64,000 nt of DNA from JAADFF01 sp013153035 (GTDB lineage: Bacteria > Coprothermobacterota > Coprothermobacteria > Coprothermobacterales > JAADFF01): the NCBI GenBank assembly GCA_026184435.1, contig CP046447.1. One strand, 5' to 3'. Below are positions 42,608 through 51,780 of this stretch, one piece after another; position 1 is the first letter of the stretch, and each line of letters begins with the position of its first letter. The notes under the pieces were generated by a model. It was given only the letters and a program-made list of their open reading frames with translations. It was not told the origin of the DNA and did no database searches. Position numbers and translations under genes: made by a program.

Positions 42608-43154
42608 AACAATTGTTCTTCTATTCTTGGTTTTTTTGTCGATCCTTGTTTTTATTGGTTGTTCTCCTACTAAAAAGCCAGATTATGTTACCGATGCTGA
42701 TATAGCCAAAGCTAAAAAGATGCTTTATAACCTCATTGAGGTATATCTACCTTCTATGGATGTGGATGCTATTGTTAATATGTACCCTCCTGATACAAGA
42801 ACAGAGATGAGACCTCAGGTTGAATCTTACTTTAACACATGGAAAAATACGGTAATGTCTGCGTCTAATGTTAATAAGCCGCCAGAAATTATTTCAATGA
42901 AAATTGTTTCTGTAGATAGGTATGCTGTGTCAGATAAAGATGATCCTACAGCTAAATTTAGGATACCGTTTAAGGTTGTATATGAAGGAGTTTACCGTTT
43001 TTGGTTACCCAAGGAGGAAAAGTATGTAAAATATAAGTGCAGACATTCTGCTTGGGTTGAGTTTGTGAAATATAAAGGGGATGTTTATCTACTTAAATTT
43101 CAAAGTTTAGATACACCTGCATGTGAAAAGGTGGGTGATGGTAGTGAAAATTAA
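42585..43154 (+). CDS. Putative lipoprotein in the flagellar operon
   Basis: 189 aa that I cannot assign to a family. The N terminus is basic then hydrophobic (FKTIVLLFLVFLSILVFIGC), with Cys26 as the probable lipidated residue of an FIGC lipobox. The mature part is ~160 residues with mixed helix and strand (AKKMLYNLIEVYLPSMDVDAI, VYRFWLPKEEKYVKYKC), reminiscent of small NTF2-like or DUF-type secreted domains. It overlaps the upstream helical gene by 23 bases and flgB by 11, so it is an integral part of the operon and may assist motor or hook assembly at the envelope. Confidence 0.68.
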   Translation: MEKTVRFKTIVLLFLVFLSILVFIGCSPTKKPDYVTDADIAKAKKMLYNLIEVYLPSMDVDAIVNMYPPDTRTEMRPQVESYFNTWKNTVMSASNVNKPPEIISMKIVSVDRYAVSDKDDPTAKFRIPFKVVYEGVYRFWLPKEEKYVKYKCRHSAWVEFVKYKGDVYLLKFQSLDTPACEKVGDGSEN

Positions 43155-43542
43155 CGATATTAGTAGTGTTTTGGCTAGGGCTATGGATGTGGCATCTAAA
43201 AGGCAAGATTTGCTATCTGATAATATTGCCAATGTTGATACCCCCTTCTATAAGAGAAAGGACTTAAACTTTAAAGATATGGTGGATTACATAACTCGTG
43301 GTAGAATGGGACAGCCCTTAAAGAGTGATAATCCCAGACATTTTAAATATTCTGATGGGGTCATTTTTCCAAGAACGCAAGAAGACAAAAATCTATCATG
43401 GCGAAGTGATAGAAATAATGTTGACATTGATAAAGAGCTTGTAGAACTAATGCAAAACTCTATGTGGTATGGTGGTGTAGCTAAGTTGTTATCACAGAGA
43501 TTTAGCACATTGCGCTCTGTGTTGACAAGTGTCATTAGATAA
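43144..43542 (+). CDS. flgB: Flagellar basal-body rod protein FlgB
   Basis: Proximal rod subunit. 132 aa from GTG 43144, 5 bases after GGTGA; further in-frame starts at 43138 and 43123 exist but are badly spaced. LLSDNIANVDTPFYKRKDLNFKD is the rod/hook N-terminal motif. The C-terminal LLSQRFSTLRSVLTSVIR forms the paired helix. It starts the conserved flgB-flgC-fliE-fliF block and is exported unfolded by the flagellar apparatus. Confidence 0.94.
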   Translation: MKINDISSVLARAMDVASKRQDLLSDNIANVDTPFYKRKDLNFKDMVDYITRGRMGQPLKSDNPRHFKYSDGVIFPRTQEDKNLSWRSDRNNVDIDKELVELMQNSMWYGGVAKLLSQRFSTLRSVLTSVIR

Positions 43543-43562
43543 GTGTGAAGGTGGTGAGTGGT

Positions 43563-43970
43563 ATGGACTTTGGTTTTTCACCGATTAAAAGTGCTGCCTC
43601 GGCACTAACTGCGGAAAGACTCAGAATGGATATTGTTTCTGATAATCTTGCCAATATTGATACAACGAGAACACCTACCGGTGGTCCCTATAGAAGAAGA
43701 TTTGTGGTATTTGAACCTATTGTAGAAGAGAATGGTAGTGTGGATGGGGTAAGAGTTGCGGCAATTGTAGAAGATAATAGACCTCCTCGCATGGTATATG
43801 ATCCCAATCATCCAGATGCCAATGCTCAGGGTTATGTTGCTTATCCGAGAATCGATTTTGCTACAGAGATTGTCGACCTTATGGCAGCTCAGAGGGCATA
43901 TGAGGCTAATACGACAACAATTAGTATTGCAAGGAATATGTATTTGAAAACACTAGAAATAGGTAGGTGA
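43563..43970 (+). CDS. flgC: Flagellar basal-body rod protein FlgC
   Basis: Rod subunit, 135 aa. MDFGFSPIKSAASALTAERLRMDIVSDNLANIDTT... shows the conserved ASxLTxxRxxMDxxSxNLANxxT motif, and EIVDLMAAQRAYEANTTTISIARNMYLKTLEI the C-terminal helix. ATG at 43563 lies 5 bases after GGTGA; an upstream in-frame GTG (43545) lacks a site. The stop codon TGA lies within the ribosome binding site of fliE. Confidence 0.95.
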   Translation: MDFGFSPIKSAASALTAERLRMDIVSDNLANIDTTRTPTGGPYRRRFVVFEPIVEENGSVDGVRVAAIVEDNRPPRMVYDPNHPDANAQGYVAYPRIDFATEIVDLMAAQRAYEANTTTISIARNMYLKTLEIGR

Positions 43971-43975
43971 TGTAT

Positions 43976-44266
43976 GTGATTGATAAAGTGGGGGGTATTG
44001 GTGGAGCTTCTGGTATAACGGGAATTACCAAAACAACGAAGAAGACTCTTCCCGGGGCAAAGGATTTTGCCAAAATACTTGATGAACTTCAGCAGTTTGA
44101 GGAGCAGACGAATAGCGTTATGAAGGAAGTGGCTGCAGGTAACTTGGATAAATTACCCGATGCCATTACCATGGCTTCTCAACTCGATTTGGCGGTTCAG
44201 ATGATTATACAGGTTAGGAATAGATTGATGGAGGGTTTTCAAGAGTTCATGAGAATAGCAATGTAA
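43976..44266 (+). CDS. fliE: Flagellar hook-basal body protein FliE
   Basis: Adapter between the MS ring and the rod. 96 aa; the C-terminal region NLDKLPDAITMASQLDLAVQMIIQVRNRLMEGFQEFMRIAM is the FliE signature (LxxAxxxxQMxxxVRNKxxxAYQEIMRMxx). The N terminus is Gly-rich and disordered. GTG at 43976, 5 bases after AGGTGA, is preferred over GTG 43967 or ATG 43970. fliF follows 11 bases later. Confidence 0.93.
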   Translation: MIDKVGGIGGASGITGITKTTKKTLPGAKDFAKILDELQQFEEQTNSVMKEVAAGNLDKLPDAITMASQLDLAVQMIIQVRNRLMEGFQEFMRIAM

Positions 44267-44277
44267 GGTGATATGAC

Positions 44278-45852
44278 GTGAAAAACTTTATTGAGAGACT
44301 CAAAGATATCCAAGTAGTTAAAGATTTTCTGGAGTTTTGGAATTCTCTTGATAGTGCAAGAAGAAAACAAATTGTTGCTGTGTTTGTTATTATCTTTTTG
44401 CTTTTAGGAGGATTACTATTTTGGGTTAGTCGTCCTAATTATCAAATATTGTATACTGATTTATCACCTGATACGGCTGCATCTATCACGGCATATCTTG
44501 ATCAGAAAAATATTCCCTACAAACTGGTGGATGGAGGCCGGACGATTTTAGTTCCAGATAAGTATGTAGACAAATTACGTATTGAGCTAGCAGCACAAGG
44601 TATTAGCGGCAAGTTTGGTGATGAATACTCTATATTTGATAAAACTAGAGCAATGTTTTTGTCTCAGGAGCAAGAGCGTATATTTGAACAACGAGTGCTT
44701 GAGCAAAAGCTTACTAATATTATCAAGCAGCTCAACAATGTGAAGGATGCTAGGGTATCCATCGTTTTACCTTCAAAAAATATTTTTGCCGAACAGGTTA
44801 CATCTACCGCTAAGGCATCGGTTATAGTAGAGCCTAAATATGGAGCGAGGCTAACAGATGAAGAGGTTCGAGCAATAGTTAATCTTGTTGCCGGTGCTGT
44901 TGATGGGCTTACTCCTGATCAGATAACGGTTGCTGATACTAGTGGTAGAGTTCTTTGGTATCCTAAGATGTATAACAGCGGTATGTCTTTTGATGCTATA
45001 GATTATAAATTCCAGATTGAACAGCGACTTGCTTTTTCCATAGAAACTGCATTAAAGGAGCATTTTATTAGTATTGGTATAGATCCATCTTTGTTTGATG
45101 TGAGAGTATCTGTTAATGTTGATGTGTCTAAGGTGAAGAAGGTGTCAGAAGATTATGGTGACACCTCAACCTTATCACTTAGTGAGAAGCATGAGAGAGA
45201 AGTTAATGGTAATCAGGGAGGAGTTGTTGGTACTGCTGGTAATGTTGCTGGTACTGGTCCAACTTATCCATATGGTACAGGGCAAACTTCTTCTCGTACT
45301 TATGATGAAAAAACGGTAAATTACGAGGTGGATAAAACTGTTACAACCTTTGAAGATAATGGGGGACATGTCAAAGATGTTAGTGTTAGTGTTATCTTTG
45401 ATTCTGATACCTTGAAGAACTTGAAATGGTCTGCTCAAAAGATAGAGGATATTGTTAAAGCTTATATTCAAGGACTTGGTATTGATACTGATGGTGAACA
45501 TGTTGTTGTAGTTCCTGCTCCCGTTAAGCAACTTAGAGAAGCTTCTGCCCCGAAAGGATTCGATTGGAAAACATTTTTGTTGACTTCTGGAGTACCAATT
45601 GGATTATTCCTTTTAACAACGCTGCTGGCTTTTGCATTCCTTGTTATGGGTAAGTCCAGAAAGGAGCCGTTGCCAGAACCACAGGCTATTATTGAAGAAC
45701 TTCTCAAAGAGAGAGGTCTTATCGAAGAAGAGGAGTTGTCGCCGGAGGAGCAGCGTGAACGTGAAATTATTGATCGTATCCGAGAAATCATTGCATCACA
45801 GCCTGAACGTGTGGCGGCTCTTGTTAAGATATGGCTTGAGGAGGAGGTTTAA
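44278..45852 (+). CDS. fliF: Flagellar MS-ring protein FliF
   Basis: Inner-membrane ring that seeds the motor. 524 aa with two membrane segments (about 31-50 and 436-460). The periplasmic ring-building domains lie between, including LDQKNIPYKLVDGGRTILVP and VKDARVSIVLPSK, and the cytoplasmic C terminus carries the FliG-binding motif RIREIIASQPERVAALVKIWL. A Gly/Thr-rich loop at ~310-345 corresponds to the variable beta-collar part. GTG start, 6 bases after AAGGTGA. Confidence 0.96.
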   Translation: MKNFIERLKDIQVVKDFLEFWNSLDSARRKQIVAVFVIIFLLLGGLLFWVSRPNYQILYTDLSPDTAASITAYLDQKNIPYKLVDGGRTILVPDKYVDKLRIELAAQGISGKFGDEYSIFDKTRAMFLSQEQERIFEQRVLEQKLTNIIKQLNNVKDARVSIVLPSKNIFAEQVTSTAKASVIVEPKYGARLTDEEVRAIVNLVAGAVDGLTPDQITVADTSGRVLWYPKMYNSGMSFDAIDYKFQIEQRLAFSIETALKEHFISIGIDPSLFDVRVSVNVDVSKVKKVSEDYGDTSTLSLSEKHEREVNGNQGGVVGTAGNVAGTGPTYPYGTGQTSSRTYDEKTVNYEVDKTVTTFEDNGGHVKDVSVSVIFDSDTLKNLKWSAQKIEDIVKAYIQGLGIDTDGEHVVVVPAPVKQLREASAPKGFDWKTFLLTSGVPIGLFLLTTLLAFAFLVMGKSRKEPLPEPQAIIEELLKERGLIEEEELSPEEQREREIIDRIREIIASQPERVAALVKIWLEEEV

Positions 45853-45854
45853 CT

Positions 45855-46865
45855 GTGCCTGGTCGTGGTAAGGAAATGAAATACAATAAAGCGGCTGTTT
45901 TGATGGTGATACTAGGTAAAGATTGGGCAGCCAAAGTTATGAAGTATTTACCTGAACAGGATGCGGAGCTATTGGCTATAGAAATTGCCAAAATCAAAGA
46001 AATACCTAAATCTGTGAGACAGAAAGTCATAGAAGAGTTTTATACCCTTCTTATGGCTAAAGAGTATATTGGTAAAGGCGGTTTGGAATATGCGAAGGAA
46101 GTTTTAGAAAAAGCATATGGTCCACAGAAAGCCGAAGAGATATTTAAAAAGCTTGTTGGGGCTATGCAAGTTGTACCTTTTGAATTTCTTAGAAAACTTG
46201 ATCCTCAACAGGTAGCCAACCTTATTCAAAATGAGCATCCCCAGACTATTGCATTGCTTCTTAACTATTTAACTCCTCAACAGGCTACCGCTGTATTTCT
46301 TAGCTTGCCTCCTGAACTGGCTCAAGAGGTGGCTTATCGTATGGCTGTTATTGATAGAACATCGCCTGAAGTTATTCGCACCATAGAAGAGGAGCTTAAG
46401 CGTAGATTCTCTGCCTTCTCTGCTGGGCAAGATATGACTAAGGTTGATGGTATTGCCACGCTTGTACAAATTCTTAACTCTGTTGACCAGCAGACCCAAC
46501 AGGCTGTCTTGGAATATTTGGATAGTATCAATCCTGCTTTAGCTGAAGAAGTTAGAAAACAGATGTTCGTTTTTGAAGATATTGTTCTTCTTGACGATAG
46601 ATCCATTCAAAGGGTTCTTAGAGAAGTTGATGCTAGAGACCTTGCTATAGCACTGAAGGGTGCTAGTGATGCAGTAAAAGAAAAAATATTTAAAAATATG
46701 TCACAACGTGCAAGACAGATGCTTCAGGAAGAAATGGAGTATATGGGGCCTGTACGTGTAAAACAAATAGAAGAAGCCCAGCAGAAGATTATTGCTATTA
46801 TCCGTAGACTCGAAGAGGCAGGGGAAATTGTTATTGTGCGTGGCGGCGAAGATGTTGTTATGTAA
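45855..46865 (+). CDS. fliG: Flagellar motor switch protein FliG
   Basis: Rotor protein that meets MotA. 336 aa with N, middle and C domains. The middle domain has the EHPQ motif (QNEHPQTIALLLNYL). The C-terminal torque helix region QRVLREVDARDLAIALKGAS carries alternating charged residues (Arg/Glu/Asp/Lys) typical of the stator interface, followed by NMSQRARQMLQEEMEYMGPVR. The GTG start lies 2 bases after the fliF stop, using the AGGAGG within fliF's end. Confidence 0.97.
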   Translation: MPGRGKEMKYNKAAVLMVILGKDWAAKVMKYLPEQDAELLAIEIAKIKEIPKSVRQKVIEEFYTLLMAKEYIGKGGLEYAKEVLEKAYGPQKAEEIFKKLVGAMQVVPFEFLRKLDPQQVANLIQNEHPQTIALLLNYLTPQQATAVFLSLPPELAQEVAYRMAVIDRTSPEVIRTIEEELKRRFSAFSAGQDMTKVDGIATLVQILNSVDQQTQQAVLEYLDSINPALAEEVRKQMFVFEDIVLLDDRSIQRVLREVDARDLAIALKGASDAVKEKIFKNMSQRARQMLQEEMEYMGPVRVKQIEEAQQKIIAIIRRLEEAGEIVIVRGGEDVVM

Positions 46866-46879
46866 AGTGGTGATCTCCG

Positions 46880-47683
46880 TTGCCAAAGGATAAAAAGTCT
46901 GGTATAGAGTCTTTAAAGAGGGTTGCCGTATATCGTAAAGGCGACAAGATTGTTGTAGGGGAATATACGCCTAAGTCAAGCGAAGAAACGGGCCATGATC
47001 CTGTAAAGGAGCAAGTGGAACAATATACTCAAAAAATAAGGGAATATTATGAGGGTATATTGGAGAGCGTAAAAGAAAGGGCCTATAAGGAGGCTTATGA
47101 AAATGGATACACCGATGGCTATAACAAGGCTTATATCGATGCTGGTGAAAAGGTAAAAGCGACACTAGATGAGTATATAGCCCAGATAGAGATGATACAT
47201 ACTGAAATATCGCGTCTCAGAGATGAGCTTCAGCAAATAAATGTTTCTATTAAACGGGAAATAGAGAATATCTATTCCGATATGGAGAGACAGCTTCTTA
47301 TGATGTTGCCAGAGGTTATTGCAGAAATTACCAAGGCTATTTCTGGTAAGGCATTGGATGTAGATAATGAGTTTTTGGAAGGATATGTTAAACAGGCTAT
47401 TTCTAAACTTAAAGGTTCAGAGGTGATAGAGTTAAGGGTTCCTTCCCATCTTTATGAGAAAGTATCTAAAATAGCTGATAAGATCATGGAGACGGATATT
47501 AATATTAGAAAGATAGTTGTTAATGAAGATCCTCATGTAGATGTCGGGGTTATTGCTGATTCACAGCTAGGGTTAGTTGATGCTCGTTTGTCTTCTGCTA
47601 TAGACAATCTTAGAGAGCTTATAAAGGAAGTGATGGGGTACTATGCTCAAACAAGCATTGGAGGATCTCAAAAAAAAGGTTAG
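46880..47683 (+). CDS. fliH: Flagellar assembly protein FliH
   Basis: Regulator/stator of the FliI export ATPase. 267 aa: a variable N terminus, a long charged helix around 40-150 (YEGILESVKERAYKEAYENGYTDGYNKAY, with AxxxGxxxGxxxA spacing characteristic of FliH), and a C-terminal domain resembling V/F-ATPase E/delta subunits (VDVGVIADSQLGLVDARL). TTG start at 46880, following AAGTGGTGA. It overlaps fliI by 41 bases, the largest overlap in the cluster. Confidence 0.92.
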   Translation: MPKDKKSGIESLKRVAVYRKGDKIVVGEYTPKSSEETGHDPVKEQVEQYTQKIREYYEGILESVKERAYKEAYENGYTDGYNKAYIDAGEKVKATLDEYIAQIEMIHTEISRLRDELQQINVSIKREIENIYSDMERQLLMMLPEVIAEITKAISGKALDVDNEFLEGYVKQAISKLKGSEVIELRVPSHLYEKVSKIADKIMETDINIRKIVVNEDPHVDVGVIADSQLGLVDARLSSAIDNLRELIKEVMGYYAQTSIGGSQKKG

Positions 47684-48962
47684 TGAATTTTCCCCATTTT
47701 CCTCATATGGGAAGGTTATTGATGTTGTTGGTCTATCCATAGAGGCCTATACTCCAGGTGCTTTTGTCGGTGAATTGTGCGAAATTATTACCCCTTCTGG
47801 TAATAGCATATGGGCTGAGGTTGTAGGTTTCAAAGAGGGAAAAACTATTCTCATGCCTATTGGTGATCTTATTGGGGTAGGGCCTGGTAGCCTTGTTCGT
47901 ACAACTGGTAAGCCTGTTTCTGTGAAGGTTAGTGATGCACTTCTTGGTAGAGTTGTTGATGGATTAGGAAGACCTCTTGATGAGTATGGAGAAATATATG
48001 GCGAAACCAGACTCATATATGCTTATCCCCCTCATCCGTTAAAGCGTAAGCCCATTGAAGAACCTCTTGAAACGGGAGTAAGGGCTATAGATGGGCTTAT
48101 TACTATAGGTAAAGGGCAGAGAATAGGACTATTTGCTGGCTCAGGTGTTGGCAAGAGTACGCTAATGGGTATGATTGCAAGAAACTCACTTGCAGAGGTT
48201 AATGTTATAGCGTTAATAGGAGAGCGTGGAAGAGAAGTCAAAGACTTTATATACAAATCTCTTGGAGAGGAAGGATTAAAGAAGAGTGTTCTTGTGGTTG
48301 CTACATCTGACCAGCCGGCAGTTGTTAGAGTAAGAGCTGCATTTACTGCATTTACTATTGCTGAATATTTTCGTGATAAGGGTGAAGATGTTCTTCTCAT
48401 GATGGATTCCGTGACACGTTTTGCTATGGCTCAGCGTGAGATCGGCCTTTCGGCTGGCGAACCACCTACAACTAGGGGATATACTCCTTCTGTCTTTGGG
48501 CTTTTGCCTCGCCTTCTTGAACGAGGTGGTGCCAGTGAACGTGGTAGTATCACGGTTATTTCTACGGTCCTTGTAGAAGGTGATGACATGAATGAACCAG
48601 TCGCGGATACAGTTCGTTCCATTATAGATGGTCATATAGTGCTTTCCAGGAAGCTAGCACACCGTTCTCATTACCCCGCAATAGATGTACTTCAAAGTGT
48701 GTCTCGTGTTATGCCAGATGTCGTTACGAGGGAGCATATGGAGCTTGCTATGAAAATAAGAGAGATTTTAGCAATATATCGAGATGCTGAAGACCTTATC
48801 AATATCGGGGCCTACTCAATGGGTACAAATCCGAAAATAGATTATGCTCTGAATAAAATAGACCAGATTAACGAATTTTTAAGACAAGATATTTATGAAA
48901 AGACATCGCTTCCGGAAACGATTGAATGGATGAAGAGGATACTTAGCGATGAAGAGGTTTAG
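47643..48962 (+). CDS. fliI: Flagellum-specific ATP synthase FliI
   Basis: Export ATPase related to F1-beta. 439 aa; Walker A is AGSGVGKST, Walker B region VLLMMDSVTRFAMAQREIGL, and GEPPTTRGYTPSVF plus DGHIVLSRKLA are conserved through the F/V/T3SS ATPase family. The N-terminal beta-barrel (VDVVGLSIEAYTPGAFVGELCEI) distinguishes it from true F1 subunits. It overlaps fliH by 41 bases and fliJ by 14, suggesting tight stoichiometric coupling of the ATPase complex. Confidence 0.97.
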   Translation: MLKQALEDLKKKVSEFSPFSSYGKVIDVVGLSIEAYTPGAFVGELCEIITPSGNSIWAEVVGFKEGKTILMPIGDLIGVGPGSLVRTTGKPVSVKVSDALLGRVVDGLGRPLDEYGEIYGETRLIYAYPPHPLKRKPIEEPLETGVRAIDGLITIGKGQRIGLFAGSGVGKSTLMGMIARNSLAEVNVIALIGERGREVKDFIYKSLGEEGLKKSVLVVATSDQPAVVRVRAAFTAFTIAEYFRDKGEDVLLMMDSVTRFAMAQREIGLSAGEPPTTRGYTPSVFGLLPRLLERGGASERGSITVISTVLVEGDDMNEPVADTVRSIIDGHIVLSRKLAHRSHYPAIDVLQSVSRVMPDVVTREHMELAMKIREILAIYRDAEDLINIGAYSMGTNPKIDYALNKIDQINEFLRQDIYEKTSLPETIEWMKRILSDEEV

Positions 48963-49359
48963 ATTTGCCCGTATAAAAAGAATTAGAGAAGTTGAGGAGA
49001 AGCTAGCTGAAGAGGCTTTTTCAGAGGCTGCCGCTCGTGTAAGAGAGTTAGCTGTTAAATCTAAGGAATACACAGGTGTCTATAAGGATTATCGTCAACG
49101 TTTTCAAAGGGGAGAAATAGATTGGGTTGAGCTTGCTAACCTGGTAAAGCGTATTGAAAAGGCGAAAAAAGACCTCATAGAGGCTTATAATAATTTACAG
49201 GAGAAGCGACAGGAACTTCTCCAAGCTAATGTTCGTTTAAAAATGATGGAGAAACTGGAAGAAATGTGGAAAGAGCAGGTATTTATTGAGGAAATGCAAA
49301 GTCTCCAAGAGGTTTTGGATGACTTTGCTTCCTATAAAAGCTATCTGAAAAAATCATAA
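48949..49359 (+). CDS. fliJ: Flagellar export protein FliJ
   Basis: Coiled-coil stalk of the export ATPase and escort of export chaperones. 136 aa, almost wholly two long antiparallel helices rich in Glu, Lys, Arg and Ala (VEEKLAEEAFSEAAARVREL). Low-complexity coiled coils carry little family-specific sequence, so the call leans on the length and on the fixed fliI-fliJ-fliK order. The ATG overlaps the fliI end by 14 bases. Confidence 0.88.
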   Translation: MKRFRFARIKRIREVEEKLAEEAFSEAAARVRELAVKSKEYTGVYKDYRQRFQRGEIDWVELANLVKRIEKAKKDLIEAYNNLQEKRQELLQANVRLKMMEKLEEMWKEQVFIEEMQSLQEVLDDFASYKSYLKKS

Positions 49360-49377
49360 AGGAAAGGAGGTGAAAAA

Positions 49378-51393
49378 GTGGAGATAGGGCAGCTACTCAT
49401 GATTTTAGGCCAATCATTGGGCAATGCGCAAGGTGGTGAAAAAACAGGTGCCTCGATTGATAAAGATGTATTTGCTAAATTACTAACTGAGCTAATGAAA
49501 GAAGATTTTTCTTCACTTGCGGATTTGATAGGCAAATTAGCTGAACAAAAGCAGTTTTCTAAAGAAAGTGATATTCTAGATGATCTTGTGAAGAAGATAG
49601 AAGAAATGCAGAAAAAGTCCCATAAAGGTAAACAAACAAATTTTTTGGCATCTGCTATTCTTAAGGATATTGCGTTATTGTTTTCGACAGATCCTGAGCT
49701 CGTTCAAGCAATTGCAACTATACATATGAACCAAAAAGAAATCCAAAGCGAAAATACTGTTTCTAACGTTGAAAATGTAAAACACACTGGTGAAGGTATT
49801 TATACCGATATCCATGCAAGCGATACGAAAATTTCTAAGGATGGAACGGTAGAAAATGTAGAGGATCATTCAAATGTTTTAGTAGTGAATGCAAAGAAAT
49901 CTGAAGGGGAAAAATCAATTGACATTTCAGCTAAGAACGACAAACACGCTATGTTGGGGCATGAAAAGCATGTAAGGACCTTATTCGCAGATAAAGCTAT
50001 CAATAATGTTCCCAGCAAGGTTGAGGAAAGAGTTAAGAGTAGGTTAGTAGATGTCGAAGAAAGCCATCAGGATACTGGTAAAGATGCAAAAGGTATTAAA
50101 GTGACTGGTAAAGTTATTGAAAACAAGATAACAAAAGACCATAATAATGGCCAAAGTACATTTCCAAATAGTTCGAGTATACATGCGTTTTCTACCAATA
50201 AGTCTCATACCAAGACAACGCAAGTAGCTTACCACTCTAAAAACCATGCTGAAGATGGTATATTTCATGAAGTGCATCAGACTAACCAGGTTATTGCCTA
50301 TGTAAGTGATAATTTTAAGGTAAAGCAGTTACATCAAAGTGTTATTAGCAGCAAGATTCAAGGTGTAAAGATACCTCAAGTTAGTAGTAGAGGTAAGTAT
50401 GTTATTACTGATCCTATTGAGATTGTTCCTATTACTGCAGATGAATGGGAAAATACAAAGAAAGATATTGTTGCGGATAAAGAGTTTGCCAAAGTAACAA
50501 TCGAGCACTTCTTGAAGTTGTCTAATAAGAATAGTGAGAATAAAGAACAAGTGGGAACTTCACCTAAGGGGATTGGTGTATCTAAAGGAATCACCACTGC
50601 AGTGCATGTAGATATGCATGATGCTAAAGTTGATATGGGGAGTAATTCGAATACCAAGCTATCTGTAAACTTTACTGGCATTAAAAACTCTCTGTTGAGG
50701 GATATGCAAGATGGTGAAATAGTTAAGACAGATAATATACCTGAGCATCAAATGGATACCGGGCAAAAGGTCTCAAATGATAAACATGTTAAGGAGGAAA
50801 AGATAAGTCATACTGATGAAATCAACTATCACAAGCATGTGGCGACTGATGTGAGCAAGCTATCTGTTAGTGACAATCAAGATAAACAGTTATCTCAGGA
50901 AAATCGGATACCTCTTAAAACTTTAAATAATTTGGTCAGAACAGTAGAAATTATGAAGAGTAAGCATAAGTATCCTACATATATGGCTGTTAAGATCGAT
51001 GATAGTATTGTGAGAATGAAATTATCATTTGATGTGGAAAAAGGGGAGTTTTTACTGGAAATGATGTCAGATAAAGATATGGCCAAGACATTGCATTTGC
51101 AGAAACATGTGCTTATTAACGCACTAATAGAGAAAGATATACATGTAAGAGATGTCAAGGTATATGTAACTAATCAGTCGTCTATGATGGGGTTAAGACA
51201 GGATGCTCGTCATATGAATTGGTCGTTTATGGGGCATAACGGGACATGGCACAGTTATAAGCAGCAACATGAGTATGTAAGTTGGATTAGAGATATTTAT
51301 AGTAATGCTTACAATGTCCCTGTTATGTCGAATACGGAGTATAAGGCACCTTCTAGTGCTAACAAAGGTGCAGGTATTAATATTTATGCATAA
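49378..51393 (+). CDS. fliK: Flagellar hook-length control protein FliK
   Basis: Secreted ruler that sets hook length and switches export specificity. 671 aa. The N-terminal and central ~500 residues are disordered-looking and unusually Lys- and His-rich (about 33 His in the protein). The compact C-terminal switch domain (about 530-605) has YPTYMAVKIDDSIVRMKLSF, then a central strand-helix unit LHLQKHVLINALIEKDIHVRDVKVYV like the Flg_hook domain. The tail is Gln/His/Tyr-rich. GTG start, following AAGGAGGTG. Length is greater than in E. coli (375), implying either a longer hook or an extended ruler. Confidence 0.87.
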   Translation: MEIGQLLMILGQSLGNAQGGEKTGASIDKDVFAKLLTELMKEDFSSLADLIGKLAEQKQFSKESDILDDLVKKIEEMQKKSHKGKQTNFLASAILKDIALLFSTDPELVQAIATIHMNQKEIQSENTVSNVENVKHTGEGIYTDIHASDTKISKDGTVENVEDHSNVLVVNAKKSEGEKSIDISAKNDKHAMLGHEKHVRTLFADKAINNVPSKVEERVKSRLVDVEESHQDTGKDAKGIKVTGKVIENKITKDHNNGQSTFPNSSSIHAFSTNKSHTKTTQVAYHSKNHAEDGIFHEVHQTNQVIAYVSDNFKVKQLHQSVISSKIQGVKIPQVSSRGKYVITDPIEIVPITADEWENTKKDIVADKEFAKVTIEHFLKLSNKNSENKEQVGTSPKGIGVSKGITTAVHVDMHDAKVDMGSNSNTKLSVNFTGIKNSLLRDMQDGEIVKTDNIPEHQMDTGQKVSNDKHVKEEKISHTDEINYHKHVATDVSKLSVSDNQDKQLSQENRIPLKTLNNLVRTVEIMKSKHKYPTYMAVKIDDSIVRMKLSFDVEKGEFLLEMMSDKDMAKTLHLQKHVLINALIEKDIHVRDVKVYVTNQSSMMGLRQDARHMNWSFMGHNGTWHSYKQQHEYVSWIRDIYSNAYNVPVMSNTEYKAPSSANKGAGINIYA

Positions 51394-51405
51394 GGGGGGA
51401 GGCAT

Positions 51406-51780
51406 ATGCCCTCTGTAGATTCTGTCAATAATCCAATAAAAGCAGGTTTCACAGAAGATGTAACACATAAAGACAGTTGGTCTAATATTGGTCTAGGCAA
51501 AGATGATTTTTTAAGGCTCCTTATAGCTAATATTAAATATCAAGATCCTCTATCACCAATGGATAGCGATAAGATGTTGGAGCAATTTACACAGCTTACT
51601 TTGATAGAGAAAATCATAGAGGTGAGTGAGAAGCTAGATGATATTAAGAAGGTACTAGAAAGCATAAATGAGGCTGTTGGAGGGAAGCCTACAGATGCAT
51701 CTTCGAATGCAACAGTTAATCCAACAAGTGCGTATAATATATATAAGAAAACACAAGATATCTCTGGTGGTGCCGTATGA
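51406..51780 (+). CDS. flgD: Flagellar hook scaffold protein FlgD (short form)
   Basis: Hook cap needed for hook polymerisation. 124 aa. LGKDDFLRLLIANIKYQDPLSPMDSDKMLEQFTQLTLIEKI is the invariant FlgD N-terminal region. The C-terminal Ig/Tudor domains of proteobacterial FlgD (~230 aa) are missing, as in Bacillus-type short FlgD. The end is a Thr/Ser/Asn-rich tail. Its stop overlaps the next gene by ATGA. The protein is exported and lost when the hook is complete. Confidence 0.93.
   Translation: MPSVDSVNNPIKAGFTEDVTHKDSWSNIGLGKDDFLRLLIANIKYQDPLSPMDSDKMLEQFTQLTLIEKIIEVSEKLDDIKKVLESINEAVGGKPTDASSNATVNPTSAYNIYKKTQDISGGAV

Noticed and set aside
47690..47725. Imperfect TTCCC/GGGAA hairpin near the fliI start
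   Set aside because: Needs a bulge and has no T tract; probably coincidence.
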